Assembly (NCBI GenBank): GCA_010093515.1
Contig: MU001711.1
Span: 24,296-55,278 of the forward strand
Direction: 5' to 3'
Length of the DNA: 30,983 bases
From: Lineolata rhizophorae
Taxonomy: Eukaryota; Ascomycota; Dothideomycetes; Lineolatales; Lineolataceae
The notes under the pieces are model-generated. The model searched no databases, was not told where the DNA came from, and saw only the letters and a program-made list of their open reading frames with translations. The position numbers and the translations under genes were made by a program. Within the stretch, counting starts at the first letter, position 1. The number at the start of each line of letters is the position of its first letter. Below, in pieces: positions 21,367 through 30,983 of the stretch.

Positions 21367-21650
21367 GATGTTCGCTGCTGTACGTGCACGGGTGGGCATT
21401 CGATGCTCCTGGCAAGTCTTAATTGCAGTGTCCCGGACAGGCAAGTTTATATACTATTGGTGACTTGCCCAAGGATGACACGCAGAAGCTGGTACAATGT
21501 GGTTTGTCATTAAAAAAATATTCGCCGAATAGTGAATGGCAATACGCTCTGCAGGATGCCTGGTAGGTACGCGAGTCTCAACGGTCGTCTCTTCCATACA
21601 CAAGAACAAGCGGGTCGAGAGTTTGAAGTTACGTACAAACTGGTATGACC

Positions 21651-21668
21651 GCAGCGCAGCGCAGCGCA
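21651..21668. repeat. GCAGC short tandem repeat
   Basis: GCAGC is repeated just over three times without interruption. It lies in the divergent promoter; no function implied. Confidence 0.6.
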
Positions 21669-21868
21669 GAGCTACAGAGCAGCCTTTAGGCCCACAACGA
21701 GGATGCGCGGCGCCATCGAAACATCCAGTATCTGATAACTTTAATCCAACCTCACCCCGCCCGCAGATCAGATCAGATCGTCAACCGAACTCGGCCGGCT
21801 CTCGCGGATCAGTCACGTGCAGCGCCGGAAGGCAAGCCGCACGTGCCCTGCGCCCGCCAGCCGAGATG

Positions 21869-21874
21869 CCTCGG
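21869..21874 (+). promoter_or_regulatory. Candidate FarA/FarB site CCTCGG
   Basis: CCTCGG is the core bound by the fatty-acid-responsive zinc-cluster regulators FarA and FarB in Aspergillus nidulans, which induce beta-oxidation genes. Here it is about 440 bp upstream of an acyl-CoA dehydrogenase, which makes it plausible. Six bases in a GC-rich region can arise by chance. Confidence 0.35.
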
Positions 21875-22310
21875 CAAGGCCGGGGCACGCGACGCAGGGG
21901 CAGCACGCATCCATGACGTTTGCCGGCGGCCGCGCGTGGACACCCGCGGCGCCCAATCAGCGGCGACGCTTTGTCGGCTCCCGGCGGTCGGGCGTGCTGC
22001 GTGACCTGCAAAACGCCAAGAGCCGCTCTCCGGGTCACGTTCCTGGCAGCGGTTTGCGGGGGACCCGACCGCCGACGGAGCGCGAGCATGTGAAAGCCGC
22101 CGCAGGGCTGCCGAAGGCCCGCCGATGGGCGTATGAAACCGCTTTCAGCTGCTTCGCCGTCCTGGTTCCTGACCTCGTCTTCTTCTTCCTGCCTTCTTCA
22201 TCTCGTCTCGCTTCAAGCTACGTTCCTTGCGCGTCGCCTGGCGACCTCTCCACTGCCCACTTCAAGCAAATAACCTCATCCCGCCTGCATTCCGCGCCGA
22301 GCTGGACATC

Positions 22311-24288
22311 ATGTCGAAGACGTTCACGAAGGACGAGGTCGCCGGCCACAAGAAGGCCGACGACCTGTACATCGTCGTCGAAGGCGACGTCTACGATCTG
22401 ACCAAATTCCAGGATGAGCATCCGGGTAAGCCCCTTCACCTCCCTTCCGCCCGCCTTCACGGGCTCACCCGTCCCGCGCCGCCTCAATTTGCTCATCACT
22501 ACTTGCTTGAGTTCGCTAAGACTGTCGACAGGCGGCAAGAAGATTCTGCAGCGTGTCGCCGGCAAGGACGCCACCCAGCAGTTCTGGAAATACCACAACG
22601 AGGCCATCCTCAAGAAGTTCAAAGCCAAGCTGCAGGTCGGGTCGCTGGACACAAAGCCTAAGCCAGCGGCAGCACCCCCGACTCCGCCAGCGACTCCACC
22701 AGCTGCCGAGAAGCAGACCGTGAAGCCGGCTGCGACGCCGGGCGCCGTGGCCCCGAGCCCCGGGCCAGATGCGTCTGAAGAGGCCGAGGCTCTAGATCCG
22801 TACGGCGATTTGGTTCCCTATGCGGATCCGTCGTGGTATCAGTCGGTACGTGGGCCATCGAACGCGTGAACGCGCCCAAATGAAACCAGCAACTGACTTG
22901 ACTCTCTTCGTCGGATGAACAGTACCACTCGCCCTACTTCGACCAGTCGCACGCGGACCTGCGCGCCGAGGTGCGCCAGTGGATCGAGGACGACATCATG
23001 CCCAACGTGACCGAGTGGGACGAGGCCAAGGCGGTGCCGGACTCGGTCTACAAGACCATGGGCGAGCGCGGCTACCTGGCCGGCCTGCTCGGCATGAAGT
23101 ACCCGACCCACCTCACGGGCGGTAAGCACGTCGCCGCCGTCCCGCCCGAGAAGTGGGACTTCTTCCACGAGCTGCTCATCACGGACGAGCTGTCGCGCGC
23201 GGGCAGCGGCGGCCTCGTCTGGAACCTGATCGGCGGCTTCGGCATCGGGTGTCCGCCCCTGGTCAAGCATGGGAAGAAGAGCTTGGTGAAGAAGATTGTG
23301 CCCGAGATTTTGAAGGGGGAGAAGAGGATCTGCCTGGCAATTACGGAGCCTGGTGAGTGAAATTCCTGACTGCTGCAGAGCGAGTTTGATTGGCAAGAGA
23401 AAAGATTGGATCTTGAGAGCAGCTGGGTGGGCAACAATTCGGGCCGAAAACAAAAAGTTGACTGGAAAACCCACTGCAGATGCCGGCTCCGATGTCGCGA
23501 ACCTCACGTGCGAGGCCAAGCTGTCCGAGGACGGCAAACACTACATTGTCAACGGTGAGAAGAAGTGGATCACCAACGGCGTGTGGTGCGACTACTTCAC
23601 GACGGCGGTGCGCACGGGCGGGGAGGGCATGAATGGCGTGAGCGTGCTGCTAATCTCGCGCGACATGGGCGGCGTATCGACGCGGCGCATGGACTGCCAG
23701 GGCGTGTGGAGCTCCGGCACGACGTACATCACGTTCGAGGACGTCAAGGTGCCGGTGGAGAACCTGATCGGCAAGGAGAACCAAGGGTTCAAGGTGATCA
23801 TGACTAACTTCAACCACGAGCGCATCGGCATCATCATCCAGTGCGTGCGCTTCTCGCGCGTCTGCTTCGAGGAGAGCGTGAAGTACGCGCACAAGCGGCG
23901 CACCTTCGGCAAGCGCCTGGTCGACCACGCCGTCATCCGCCTCAAGCTCGCCCACATGGCCCGCCAGATCGAGGCCTCGTACAACTGGCTCGAGAACCTC
24001 GTCTTCCAGTGCGAGCGCATGCACGAGACGGAGGCCATGCTCAAGCTGGGCGGCGCCATCGCCGGGCTAAAAGCCCAGGCCACCACCACCTTCGAGTTCT
24101 GCGCCCGCGAGGCCAGCCAGATCTTCGGCGGCCTGAGCTACTCGCGCGGCGGCCAGGGCGCCAAGGTCGAGCGCTTATACAGGGACGTCAGGGCGTATGC
24201 GATCCCGGGGGGGAGCGAGGAGATCATGCTCGATCTGAGCATTCGGCAGGCGTTGAGGGTGCACAAGGCGTTGGGGATGAAGTTGTAG
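22311..24288 (+). CDS. Cytochrome b5-acyl-CoA dehydrogenase fusion
   Basis: Four exons: 22311-22425, 22532-22845, 22923-23352 and 23480-24288, giving 555 residues. Introns are 106, 77 and 127 bp. Residues 1-75 are a cytochrome b5 domain: DVYDLTKFQDEHPGGKK, with heme ligands H37 (HPGG) and H60 (YHN). A Pro/Ala-rich linker (about 78-125) leads to a full acyl-CoA dehydrogenase: TEPDAGSDV, KKWITNGVWCDYFTTAVRTG, NFNHERIGI, RRTFGKRLVDHAVIRLKLAH, QIFGGLSYSRGGQGAKVERL and AIPGGSEEIM. It should oxidise an acyl-CoA to the 2-enoyl-CoA with FAD; the b5 domain may pass electrons. The Glu used as base in medium-chain enzymes is Pro here, so the base probably lies in the CFEESVKYA helix, as in long-chain and isovaleryl types (inference). 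This domain fusion is known in fungi. No organelle signal is obvious. Confidence 0.93.
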
Positions 24289-24563
24289 GGCGGGCGAGGA
24301 ATGACGGAAGAGAAGAGTGATGAGACGGACGCGCATGTGAAACGGTGAAATGATGTAGGGCCTGCCTCTTTTGCATGCTTGTATTAAATAGCATTTGGGA
24401 ATAGAGCTTTTTTTTTTTTTCGTGTTTTGTATATGCGCGTTTTAGGCAATAGTCGGCCAGATGAGGAGTGAGAGAATTGTGTTGTATGTTCATAGGAGTG
24501 TGTGGGCTGCGAAAGGGCTACCTGAAAAGGCTCTGAGCTTGCTTGTGTGCACCAAACACAAAT

Positions 24564-24585
24564 CACGTGTAGGGCGTGACACGTG
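24564..24585. promoter_or_regulatory. Pair of CACGTG boxes
   Basis: CACGTG at 24564-24569 and again at 24580-24585, 16 bp apart start to start. This is the core of basic helix-loop-helix factors. They are about 665 bp from the reductase start and 275 bp after the dehydrogenase stop, so the target gene is uncertain. Confidence 0.35.
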
Positions 24586-24975
24586 AGACTCGTATTGGGC
24601 GTTTCGCATGCGATTGTCATCTGTTGACTTCGAATTCGGAGTTGGAGTTCTGAAGAGATGACAGTCTCTACTCTGTGAAGAGTTTCGATTACCACAAACA
24701 GCTTCGGGGCACACTTGCTGCGACCAGACTGCCTAGAATAAAGTTGGTGTTTGTAGTCATTGTTTTCGGTTACGGGGGCCTGTTAGCCGAGCTTACGCCC
24801 AGGGCCCTTCCACACATTCCGTGCTCATTCCTTAGTTCCACGATACACTCCACTCAATATTTCAGCATCTGTGCAAAAATTTAAGAGTAATCCTAAGGCG
24901 TCGTCAAGATAGCTTGTGAGTTGTGAGTTGCGCCTTGCCTAATCAAGTCAAGCGTCCGTTCGCCGTCATAGAGAC

Positions 24976-24984
24976 CTATCAGAT
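24976..24984 (-). promoter_or_regulatory. Candidate iron-repressor GATA site
   Basis: On the minus strand the sequence reads ATCTGATAG, eight of nine bases of ATCWGATAA, the site of SreA/URBS1-class GATA repressors that shut off iron-uptake genes when iron is plentiful. It lies about 270 bp upstream of the ferric reductase start, a sensible position. Binding is not shown. Confidence 0.4.
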
Positions 24985-25249
24985 GAGGAAGATGCGCGCA
25001 GCACGTGGTGAACGCCTCTAATCCTGGCAGGAAACCCTCTCAAAATCTCTCATCGACAATTCCTGCGCACATCGCTGGTTGCCAAATGAGCGCGCGAAGA
25101 TTTGGCATCAGGATGGCTTTTTTGCTGCCCCGCGTAGTTGTATTTAATTGTGAATGAGACTGGCATCACATCTTCATCGCCGAACGTGATTGTCTTGCTC
25201 CACCTCCCACGAAGCCCGACATTCAGTGCCCAGGGTACCAACTACTACC

Positions 25250-27404
25250 ATGAAGGTTCCTTCGGCTGTTTGGTCAGCATGTCTGCTGGCCACGTCCGTA
25301 CTTGGCCAGGGCCAACTCAATGGCTTTCCCGCGAATCCCTACGACCCGTACTGCGCAATGTCTTGCTTGCGGTCTCTGTCATCCTTGATGCTGGGCTGCT
25401 CCAACCATGACGGCGACACGGTTGGAATGATGGCCAGCATGACTTCCTCCTCGTGCTGGGCTAGCGACACGCCTTACCTGACCAGTTTGGCCTGGTGCAT
25501 GCACACAAAGTGTGCCGCATTCGGGATACCCAACTCGAAGCTCGAGTACTTCTGGGAGACTCAAGCCACCGGACAGAGCAGCGCCGGGGTCGAGACTGTC
25601 CCCGCAAAATGGTCCTACGCAGAGGCGCTTGCACATGTCACCGAACCACCGACAATTCAGCTCACTGCAACGGACACTGACCTCAACACCACCTCTCTTG
25701 TGTCGCCGGCTGTCTACCTATCGCAGTGGAATGTCTTGACGAGTGTGCAGACTGAAACGGCTAGAGAAAACGGATATGGGTAAGATGCTGATCCTGAATC
25801 TAGCAGGCGACATGTTTCAAATGCTAACGGCTGCGCCATGTAGCATCGCAATGCTCGTAACTGGATTCGGCACGCCCATAGTACTCACCATGCTTGGATA
25901 TATGCCCTTCGTCTCTGGCCTTCTAAGGAAGCTCAAGCCGTATCTGGTCTGGCCAAGCACCATTGGCACGTATCAAGTCCGTCCGCTGCCATACTTCCTC
26001 GGGAATGCTCCTACCGTCGGCCAAAGCCTGTATGTTGCGATGTTCATCATTCTCAACATCATTTTAACCGCGGTAAACTACCATTCTCTGCAGCCGAATG
26101 CGTGGTACTCAGACACATGGCGCGAGATTATGGCTTACGTCCTTTTCCGCACTGGAATCTATGCGTATATCATGGCCCCTCTTATTTTCCTTTTTGCCGG
26201 ACGAAACAACATTCTGCTCTGGTTGACGAACTGGTCGCACTCAACCTTTCTCGTGCTGCACCGCTGGGTAGCCCGAGTCTTTACCCTGCAGGCCCTTCTT
26301 CACTCTATCCTTGCTGTGATATTGTACAAGAAAAGAGGCATATACGAACATGAAGTCAAGGCGCCGTACTGGATCTGGGGCATCGTCGCTACTCTCTGCG
26401 CCGTTATTCTCACGTTCGGCAGCGGGCTCTATGTGCGTAGTTTCGCCTACGAGTTCTTCCTGATCAAACACATTGTGCTTTCTGTCATTCTCGTCGTTGC
26501 CTGCTGGTACCATGCCTACGACTTGTACGCGTACCTCGGAGGATACCAGATTTGGCTCTCGGTCCTGTCTGCAGTCTGGTTCTTCGACCGGTTGGTACGT
26601 GTCGCACGCATAGCCATGTCCGGCCCGCGCCGAGCCAGAGTCACTGATCTTGGGGAACACTACGTCCGGATCGATGTCCCTGGAATCCGTTGGGGTTCTG
26701 AGCCTGGCAAGCACGTCTACGTCTATTTCCCGACGCTCAATCCGCTCCGGCCTTGGGAGAACCATCCGTTTTCGATTCTGCCGACGGCCTTGTTGCAGCC
26801 CTCTGGCGCCCAGAGTGACTCCGGGAGTCAACGCCAGAGTTCGGCGGACAGGCAAGACGAGCACTCCGACATCGAGAAGCGGGACGTAGTCAAGGCTCAG
26901 GCCATAGCGGTGAAAAATAGCCGTCGCACAGTTGGCTTGACGCTCTACGTCAGAAAGTCAACAGGGATGACGAAGTCGCTGCGCGCAGACAACAGCCTGC
27001 TCACGTTTCTGGAAGGCCCTTATCCAAACAACTCAACCAGAGAGGTGCTCCGTTGCGACCGACTACTGCTTATTGGTGGAGGCATCGGCATCACGGGTCT
27101 TCTACCCTTTGTTAACAACCACTGGGACGTTAAGTTGGCCTGGAGCGTCAAGGAATCAGCCGGATGCTTGGTCCATGATCTGGATGGGGTTCTGAGAACG
27201 GTTGCCGACAAGGATGTGAGGATTGGCACTAGACTGAACGTCAAGCAGCTGCTGGCTGACGAGATGGAGGCCGGGTGGGAGAAGGTTGGTGTTGTTGTGT
27301 CCGGGCCGGGAGGACTTTGCGACGATGTCAGGGCGGCTGTTGTTACGGCTGGGAAGCTTGGGAAGACTGAGTTTGAGCTCGAGGTCGAAGCGTATTCGTG
27401 GTAA
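25250..27404 (+). CDS. Ferric-chelate reductase (FRE family, bis-heme)
   Basis: Two exons, 25250-25779 and 25844-27404, with a 64-bp intron (GTAAGA...ATGTAG), give 696 residues. It should reduce Fe3+ chelates outside the cell using NADPH inside. A signal peptide (about 1-20) is followed by an extracellular segment with six cysteines (35, 39, 50, 69, 83, 88). The multi-pass heme domain carries paired histidines H316/H330 and H386/H400, each 14 apart, as expected for two hemes stacked across the membrane. FAD is bound at HPFSI (in ENHPFSILPT) and NADPH at LLIGGGIGITGLLPF, with VVSGPGGLCDDVR near the C-terminus. All cofactor motifs are present. A short Ser/Gln-rich charged loop lies between the FAD and NAD sections. 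A GATA-type site upstream suggests iron control. Confidence 0.92.
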
Positions 27405-28035
27405 TGACCATATCTGTTTGGCGCTATGCTTGTTTTTCTTCTCTGTGGGCGACTTGATTGTGCTTCGATTATGAGCATCTCAAAGCTCCGTGCAGAGCTC
27501 CAAGACACGACGGCAATGTGCAAAAAAAGTGCGCCTAGATCCTGCTGATTGCAGTAACATAATCTTGCCTGGTAGCTACGCCTTGCCATTGTACTTAGCC
27601 GCCTGCAAAGGTTGCCTATTCGCTAGTCATGTCGCAGCAAGTCGCAATGCAACCTCAGTCTCTATCGTTACTGGTACACATAACAGCTGGAAACTTTCGC
27701 TGTTGTATTGTCGTGTCGTATCGGTGTGGCGGGCGATCTCTATCACATCCTAACTACGGACGAAGGAAATTGAGGTGGCGAAGCAAGAGCGAAAGGAAAA
27801 CGTTGGTTGTTAGAGGTGTCGCGCATGCATGCAGAGCACGGGTTTCGCCGTGAACATAACTACAGTGCGAAGCTTGCGACGGCCATATATACGTCCGGGC
27901 CAAAAATGATGACAAAATAGACAGACTAGGGAATATACATATGATATATCCAGACCCACTTGCATTTGACGTGTTGAACGCAGGACATACAAGGAAACTC
28001 AAATCAGCACGCCAGCAACAAACGCCTTCTTACAT
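27405..28035. other. Convergent intergenic region
   Basis: About 630 bp between two genes that transcribe toward each other, so it holds both 3' ends. The small frames on both strands overlap and show no domain. No strong hairpin found. Confidence 0.5.
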
Positions 28036-29917
28036 CTACTCATCTGTCAACGTGATCGAATCATCCAGACTACCCGCGCACAAGTCCCCAAGATGCGACA
28101 AGCGGCGCAGCGCAGGAATCTCTGGTGCGACGATGAGCCCTTGCTCCTCGTCGTCGCCCGAGGTAGTAGCGCCGTTGCCGTCGGTGTTACGCCCGGCGCT
28201 CAACGGCCGTCTACGCTTCCAGTACGTCCACACGAGGAATGTGAGGGCTGTTAGGGGCACGGTGATGGCAAAGTAGAGCCAGATCCAGGGGGAGGTGGAG
28301 GGCCGGCTGCCCGTGGGGCTGCTGATGAAGGCCATACTGAAGATGCCCTGGGAAAAGGGTGTGGTTTAGTAAGTTGATTGCTAGTTGTTGGGGAAGGGGC
28401 ACGGCGTGGGATGGAAGTCAACCCTATCTTTTGTTCCACTTGGATTTCCTCTTCTTACAGAGTTCAACCCACACGCATGCCGACGAACAAAAAAAAAAAA
28501 AAAAAAAAAAAGGCCCCACTCACCGCAACGAGCGTCCCCGGCAAAAAAGCCATGCCCACGATTGCCAGCGCCATCATGGCTTTGGAGTCGCGCTGCGCCT
28601 CATGCGCGATGCCCGCCGTCAGCCGCGCGATGCGCAGGTTCGCCCGCGAGTTGCCGCTGTTGACGGCCGCGTCCGCGTGCGCTATGATCTGGTATAGCAG
28701 CCGCTCGCGTTGGTGCGCGCGCGCCTGGTACACGCTCGACCAGCGGCGCAGCACCCGGCTGCCGGCGAGGAGGTGCGCGAGCGTGTCAGAGACGGGGGAC
28801 ATGTCGTTGGCAGCGGCGGCGGCGGCGGCGGCGTTGGCGGTGCCGCCGTGTTGGCGGAGAGTATTGACGGGTGTGTGAACTGTTTTGCCACCGTCAAACT
28901 GCCGCTGTGTATGGTGGAAGCGGTGTAGCGTGGCGTGGAGGAATTTGGCTAGATTGTCAAAGTCGTCGAGTTCGCCCGAGAGATAAAGGAGGTCCGAACT
29001 GATGTTGTGAAGCTCGCAGGTCGTTTCTAGAATGTTATCCATACGCGGCTGCTGAAAATCCTGTGAGACTAAAGTGAGTTATCTCGGAACTACAGAAGTA
29101 TAGTCGAAGACTCACGTACAGTTGCCAATAGATCCCGCCTGCTTTTGTTGATGATCACTACCCAGTCTTTGAGGCTTACGTCGAGGACCATAACGTCAAA
29201 ACCAAATGGCTTGGTCAAGGTCTGTAGTTGCTTGGGAGAGGCTATTGCGAGTTTGTTCACGGCCGCTTTTGGGCAATCGATGACGAGGTAAGTGAACGTG
29301 TTCTTTTGGAAGTCAATTACGAGAGAGACTTGAAATCTTTCCCTCCAGTTGCATTGGCTACGGTAGAACATCGCTAGAGGGAGATGATTAGAACACTATT
29401 TGCAGCTTCACTAGAGCAATCCCAAAGACATTATGGGGACCGGGTGCAGGTTCTCACTGAATCTCGAAGGTGCTGGAGCGTCATTGTACTCCACGAAACT
29501 GCCATTTCCTTCCCACATCACCGGCTCAAAGATGGCGTCACTAAATTTGTGTGGTATGCCGATGCCTTGGATCAACTCTCCGAACAATTTGGAAGTTATT
29601 CTTAGTCTACCTGTACTGTAAATGGCCGGCTTCTGATCGAATGTAAGAAAGCTTTGCGACAGTTGTTATTAGCGACAAAACCTAGTAAACAGTACGATAT
29701 TCTCGACTCACAAAAACCTAGTGACTTTAGTTGTATTATCGGGGCTGTTGCGCAACGACATGATTTCACGCTTTAGGTCGTCATCGTCGAGAGATGTCAG
29801 AGCCGGGGTCAAAGAGCCATCGACTTTGTATAGTTTGACCGAGGAGCTGTTGCAGAAGTGTTCATCGCCAATAGAGTACGATCCATTTCCGAAAGTTTCA
29901 TTTTTGAGACCGAGCAT
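28036..29917 (-). CDS. CorA-like divalent cation channel family protein
   Basis: Five minus-strand exons: 29917-29712, 29606-29458, 29373-29120, 29060-28524 and 28347-28036, giving 485 residues. Introns are 105, 84, 59 and 176 bp. The C-terminal plan is that of fungal CorA-like proteins: a long helical domain with AHEAQRDSKAM, then MMALAIVGMAFLPGTLVA as membrane segment 1, a short loop, and WIWLYFAITVPLTALTFLVW as segment 2, followed by a basic tail. Where true Mg2+ channels have GMN, this protein has IFSM, as do most fungal relatives, so magnesium transport cannot be assumed. The fourth intron begins almost at once with a T23 run. Exon 4 encodes an eight-alanine run. The first exon is uncertain: minus-strand sequence from about 30154 can be spliced in phase to 29917 and would add residues such as DYGLHFAQPALFQSRLKF. 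Confidence 0.8.
28489..28511. repeat. A23 homopolymer inside a CorA-like gene intron
   Basis: Twenty-three A on the plus strand, T23 in the transcript, just 12 bp after the donor site. Its exact length may be a sequencing or assembly artefact. Confidence 0.8.
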
Positions 29918-30669
29918 CTGGCATGAAATATACTACAATAGAAGCCAGTCCAGTTGCACGGAAGGACCTGGGAAGAATGAGTTCTGCCAACAGTTACTCA
30001 AGCAAGTGCATACCCAAGTCCTCATATAAGTACAATTCCTGTCGAAACAGGCAGCAAGTCGCGTGCCCAGTGTCGCGTGCCCACCGAACTTTAAGCGCGA
30101 CTGAAACAAGGCGGGCTGTGCAAAATGCAAGCCATAGTCTTCGTCACGGCTCAATGCGGTGCTCGGTGAGACTCAGCCGTGCAGGATGCATCTTCACGGG
30201 CCAATCCGATCACAGGATAAACGCCTCTAGCCTCACCATAATTCTTGGCAGGGCTGACTCTATACGCCGTCTTGTCGCTCTGCCAATTATCATTGGAACA
30301 TGTATATCGCACCTGTGCATTGTTATCATGGTGTTGACCCATATCACGTAGGACCTTTCCCGCATAGGGAAAGGCCCCTGTCCCACACAAACGTGATGTC
30401 AACCCCCTAGATATCCGCCGAGAGGTCGAGGGCACCTTCCACCTTCCACCCTCAACGATCAGTTTGCAATATATCTCACACTCTCCTTGCATCATCCGTT
30501 TATCGTGCGTTTTATCATGATTTGATCAATGATTCGCACGGCTATTCGCCCTGGGTCTCGCTTGGCCCGCTAACATGCATACGTAAATATACGAATCTGG
30601 TGGGTTATAAAAGATTGCTGGTACGTGCTGCGAAATTTACTATTCTTCGTATACTAGTAACCGTTCCCA
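29918..30669. other. Region between the CorA-like gene and the right transposon
   Basis: About 750 bp. The minus strand from 30154 to about 30012 may hold an upstream exon of the CorA-like gene: its TGG codon is followed by GTATGC and the phase matches the acceptor GCCAG before 29917. A perfect hairpin lies at 30354-30374. Otherwise only short overlapping frames are seen. Confidence 0.45.
30354..30374. repeat. Perfect 8-bp hairpin
   Basis: CCTTTCCC (30354-30361) and GGGAAAGG (30367-30374) flank the loop GCATA. It is about 300 bp from the right transposon and not tied to a known gene end. Confidence 0.55.
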
Positions 30670-30705
30670 TCAGGGTATGACCCACCCTCAGGGTATGACC
30701 CACTC
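30670..30705. repeat. Two tandem 18-bp repeats at the right transposon end
   Basis: TCAGGGTATGACCCACCC (30670-30687) is followed by a copy differing at one base (30688-30705). Each contains the small palindrome GGGTATGACCC. They lie 50 bp upstream of a pogo-type transposase start, where the terminal inverted repeat belongs. Confidence 0.65.
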
Positions 30706-30755
30706 CCGCGTCTTGACGCGTCCACCAACTTCAAACCTCAATTTCTCCACCCAAA

Positions 30756-30983
30756 ATGCCTCGACACCTTTCAAATGAAGCAGATATCCTCCTTGCTATC
30801 GATTCTCTCAAAAAAGGCCATTTTGACAGTGTCAGGGCCGCTGCAAAAGCCTTCAACGTCAACCATCAGACTCTGGCACGTCGACGCGACGGCAAGACCA
30901 AATCAGCAGAAGAATGCGACATGAGCCTTCAGAAGCTCAGCCAAGTGGAAAGAGAGGTTCTTATTAAGCGTATCCTCGATATG
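30756..30983 (+). CDS. N-terminus of a pogo/Fot-type transposase (cut by window edge)
   Basis: ATG at 30756 opens 76 codons to the window edge without a stop. The sequence MPRHLSNEADILLAIDSLKK, then SVRAAAKAFNVNHQTLARR, is a psq-type helix-turn-helix, the usual N-terminal DNA-binding domain of fungal Fot1/Pot2-type transposases. A CENP-B-type second domain and the DDE core would follow outside the window. The frame is clean as far as it goes, so this copy may be young. It is on the same strand as the transposase end at the left edge, but the two cover different parts, so kinship cannot be tested here. Confidence 0.8.
   Translation, partial: MPRHLSNEADILLAIDSLKKGHFDSVRAAAKAFNVNHQTLARRRDGKTKSAEECDMSLQKLSQVEREVLIKRILDM

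Larger units (their letters stand above)
21367..22310. promoter_or_regulatory. Divergent promoter region between cupin and acyl-CoA dehydrogenase genes
   Basis: The 944-bp region separates two genes transcribed away from each other. It holds a CCAAT box at 21953-21957 (about 355 bp upstream of the dehydrogenase ATG), a CCTCGG site at 21869-21874 and a GCAGC tandem repeat at 21651-21668. I see no coding exon with a domain. Confidence 0.5.
24289..25249. other. Intergenic region upstream of the ferric reductase gene
   Basis: About 960 bp. The left part is the dehydrogenase 3' flank, with a T-run near 24408-24420. The right part is the ferric reductase promoter, with paired CACGTG boxes (24564-24585) and a GATA-type site (24976-24984). 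No coding exon recognised. Confidence 0.5.
30670..30983 (+). mobile_element. Left end of a pogo/Fot-type DNA transposon (cut by window edge)
   Basis: Tandem terminal repeats followed by the start of a transposase. The outermost base is uncertain; a TA dinucleotide expected at the border occurs a little upstream (CTAGTAACC). Only the first ~310 bp are in view, so intactness cannot be judged. Confidence 0.6.

Noticed and set aside
12023-29917. Biosynthetic gene cluster
   Set aside because: No core synthase, transporter or cluster regulator; the genes belong to unrelated ordinary pathways.
1-30983. tRNA, rRNA or CRISPR features
   Set aside because: No T-loop signature with a foldable cloverleaf, no rRNA core sequence and no regularly spaced repeats seen.

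Overview
The window looks like a piece of a filamentous ascomycete chromosome (Pezizomycotina, probably Sordariomycetes; the class is an inference). The genes have short GT-AG introns of about 45-200 bp with CTAAC/CTGAC-like branch sites. The families are typical of moulds: a DUF6536 membrane protein, a GH92 mannosidase, a cytochrome b5-acyl-CoA dehydrogenase fusion, a bis-heme ferric reductase and a CorA-like channel protein. I built the exon models by hand from splice motifs and reading phase. Every complete multi-exon model below sums to a whole number of codons.

Layout. Positions 1-260 are the end of a pogo/Fot-type DNA transposase, followed by about 1.4 kb of AT-richer, gene-poor sequence and a broken or spliced coiled-coil coding stretch (1722-2264). 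Then come an aminoglycoside-phosphotransferase-fold gene (2315-4037, minus), a 411-bp non-autonomous hAT element with a perfect 8-bp target duplication (4313-4723), a six-exon DUF6536 membrane protein (5481-7855, plus) and a single-exon protein kinase (8641-9747, plus). Positions 9.75-12.0 kb are gene-poor, with one orphan spliced fragment (9901-10254, minus). From 12.0 to 29.9 kb is a housekeeping block, mostly more GC-rich: mitochondrial succinate-semialdehyde dehydrogenase (12023-14021, minus), secreted GH92 alpha-mannosidase (15138-18195, minus), a small cupin (20742-21366, minus), cytochrome b5-acyl-CoA dehydrogenase (22311-24288, plus), ferric reductase (25250-27404, plus) and a CorA-like protein (28036-29917, minus). 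The window ends inside a second pogo-type transposon whose terminal repeats start near 30670 and whose transposase starts at 30756.

How the genes relate. I see no operon-like or biosynthetic cluster. The cupin and the acyl-CoA dehydrogenase share a 944-bp divergent intergenic region that holds a CCAAT box and a CCTCGG site of the type bound by the fatty-acid regulators FarA/FarB. The ferric reductase promoter holds a near-match to the iron repressor (SreA/URBS1 class) GATA site. The dehydrogenases point to fatty acid/CoA and GABA-shunt metabolism, but joint function is not shown.

I did not find a convincing undescribed system. The best leads are the hAT miniature element, the tandem GGGT...ACCC repeats at the pogo-type ends, a 28-bp palindrome inside the coiled-coil stretch, and the orphan spliced fragment at 9.9-10.25 kb.
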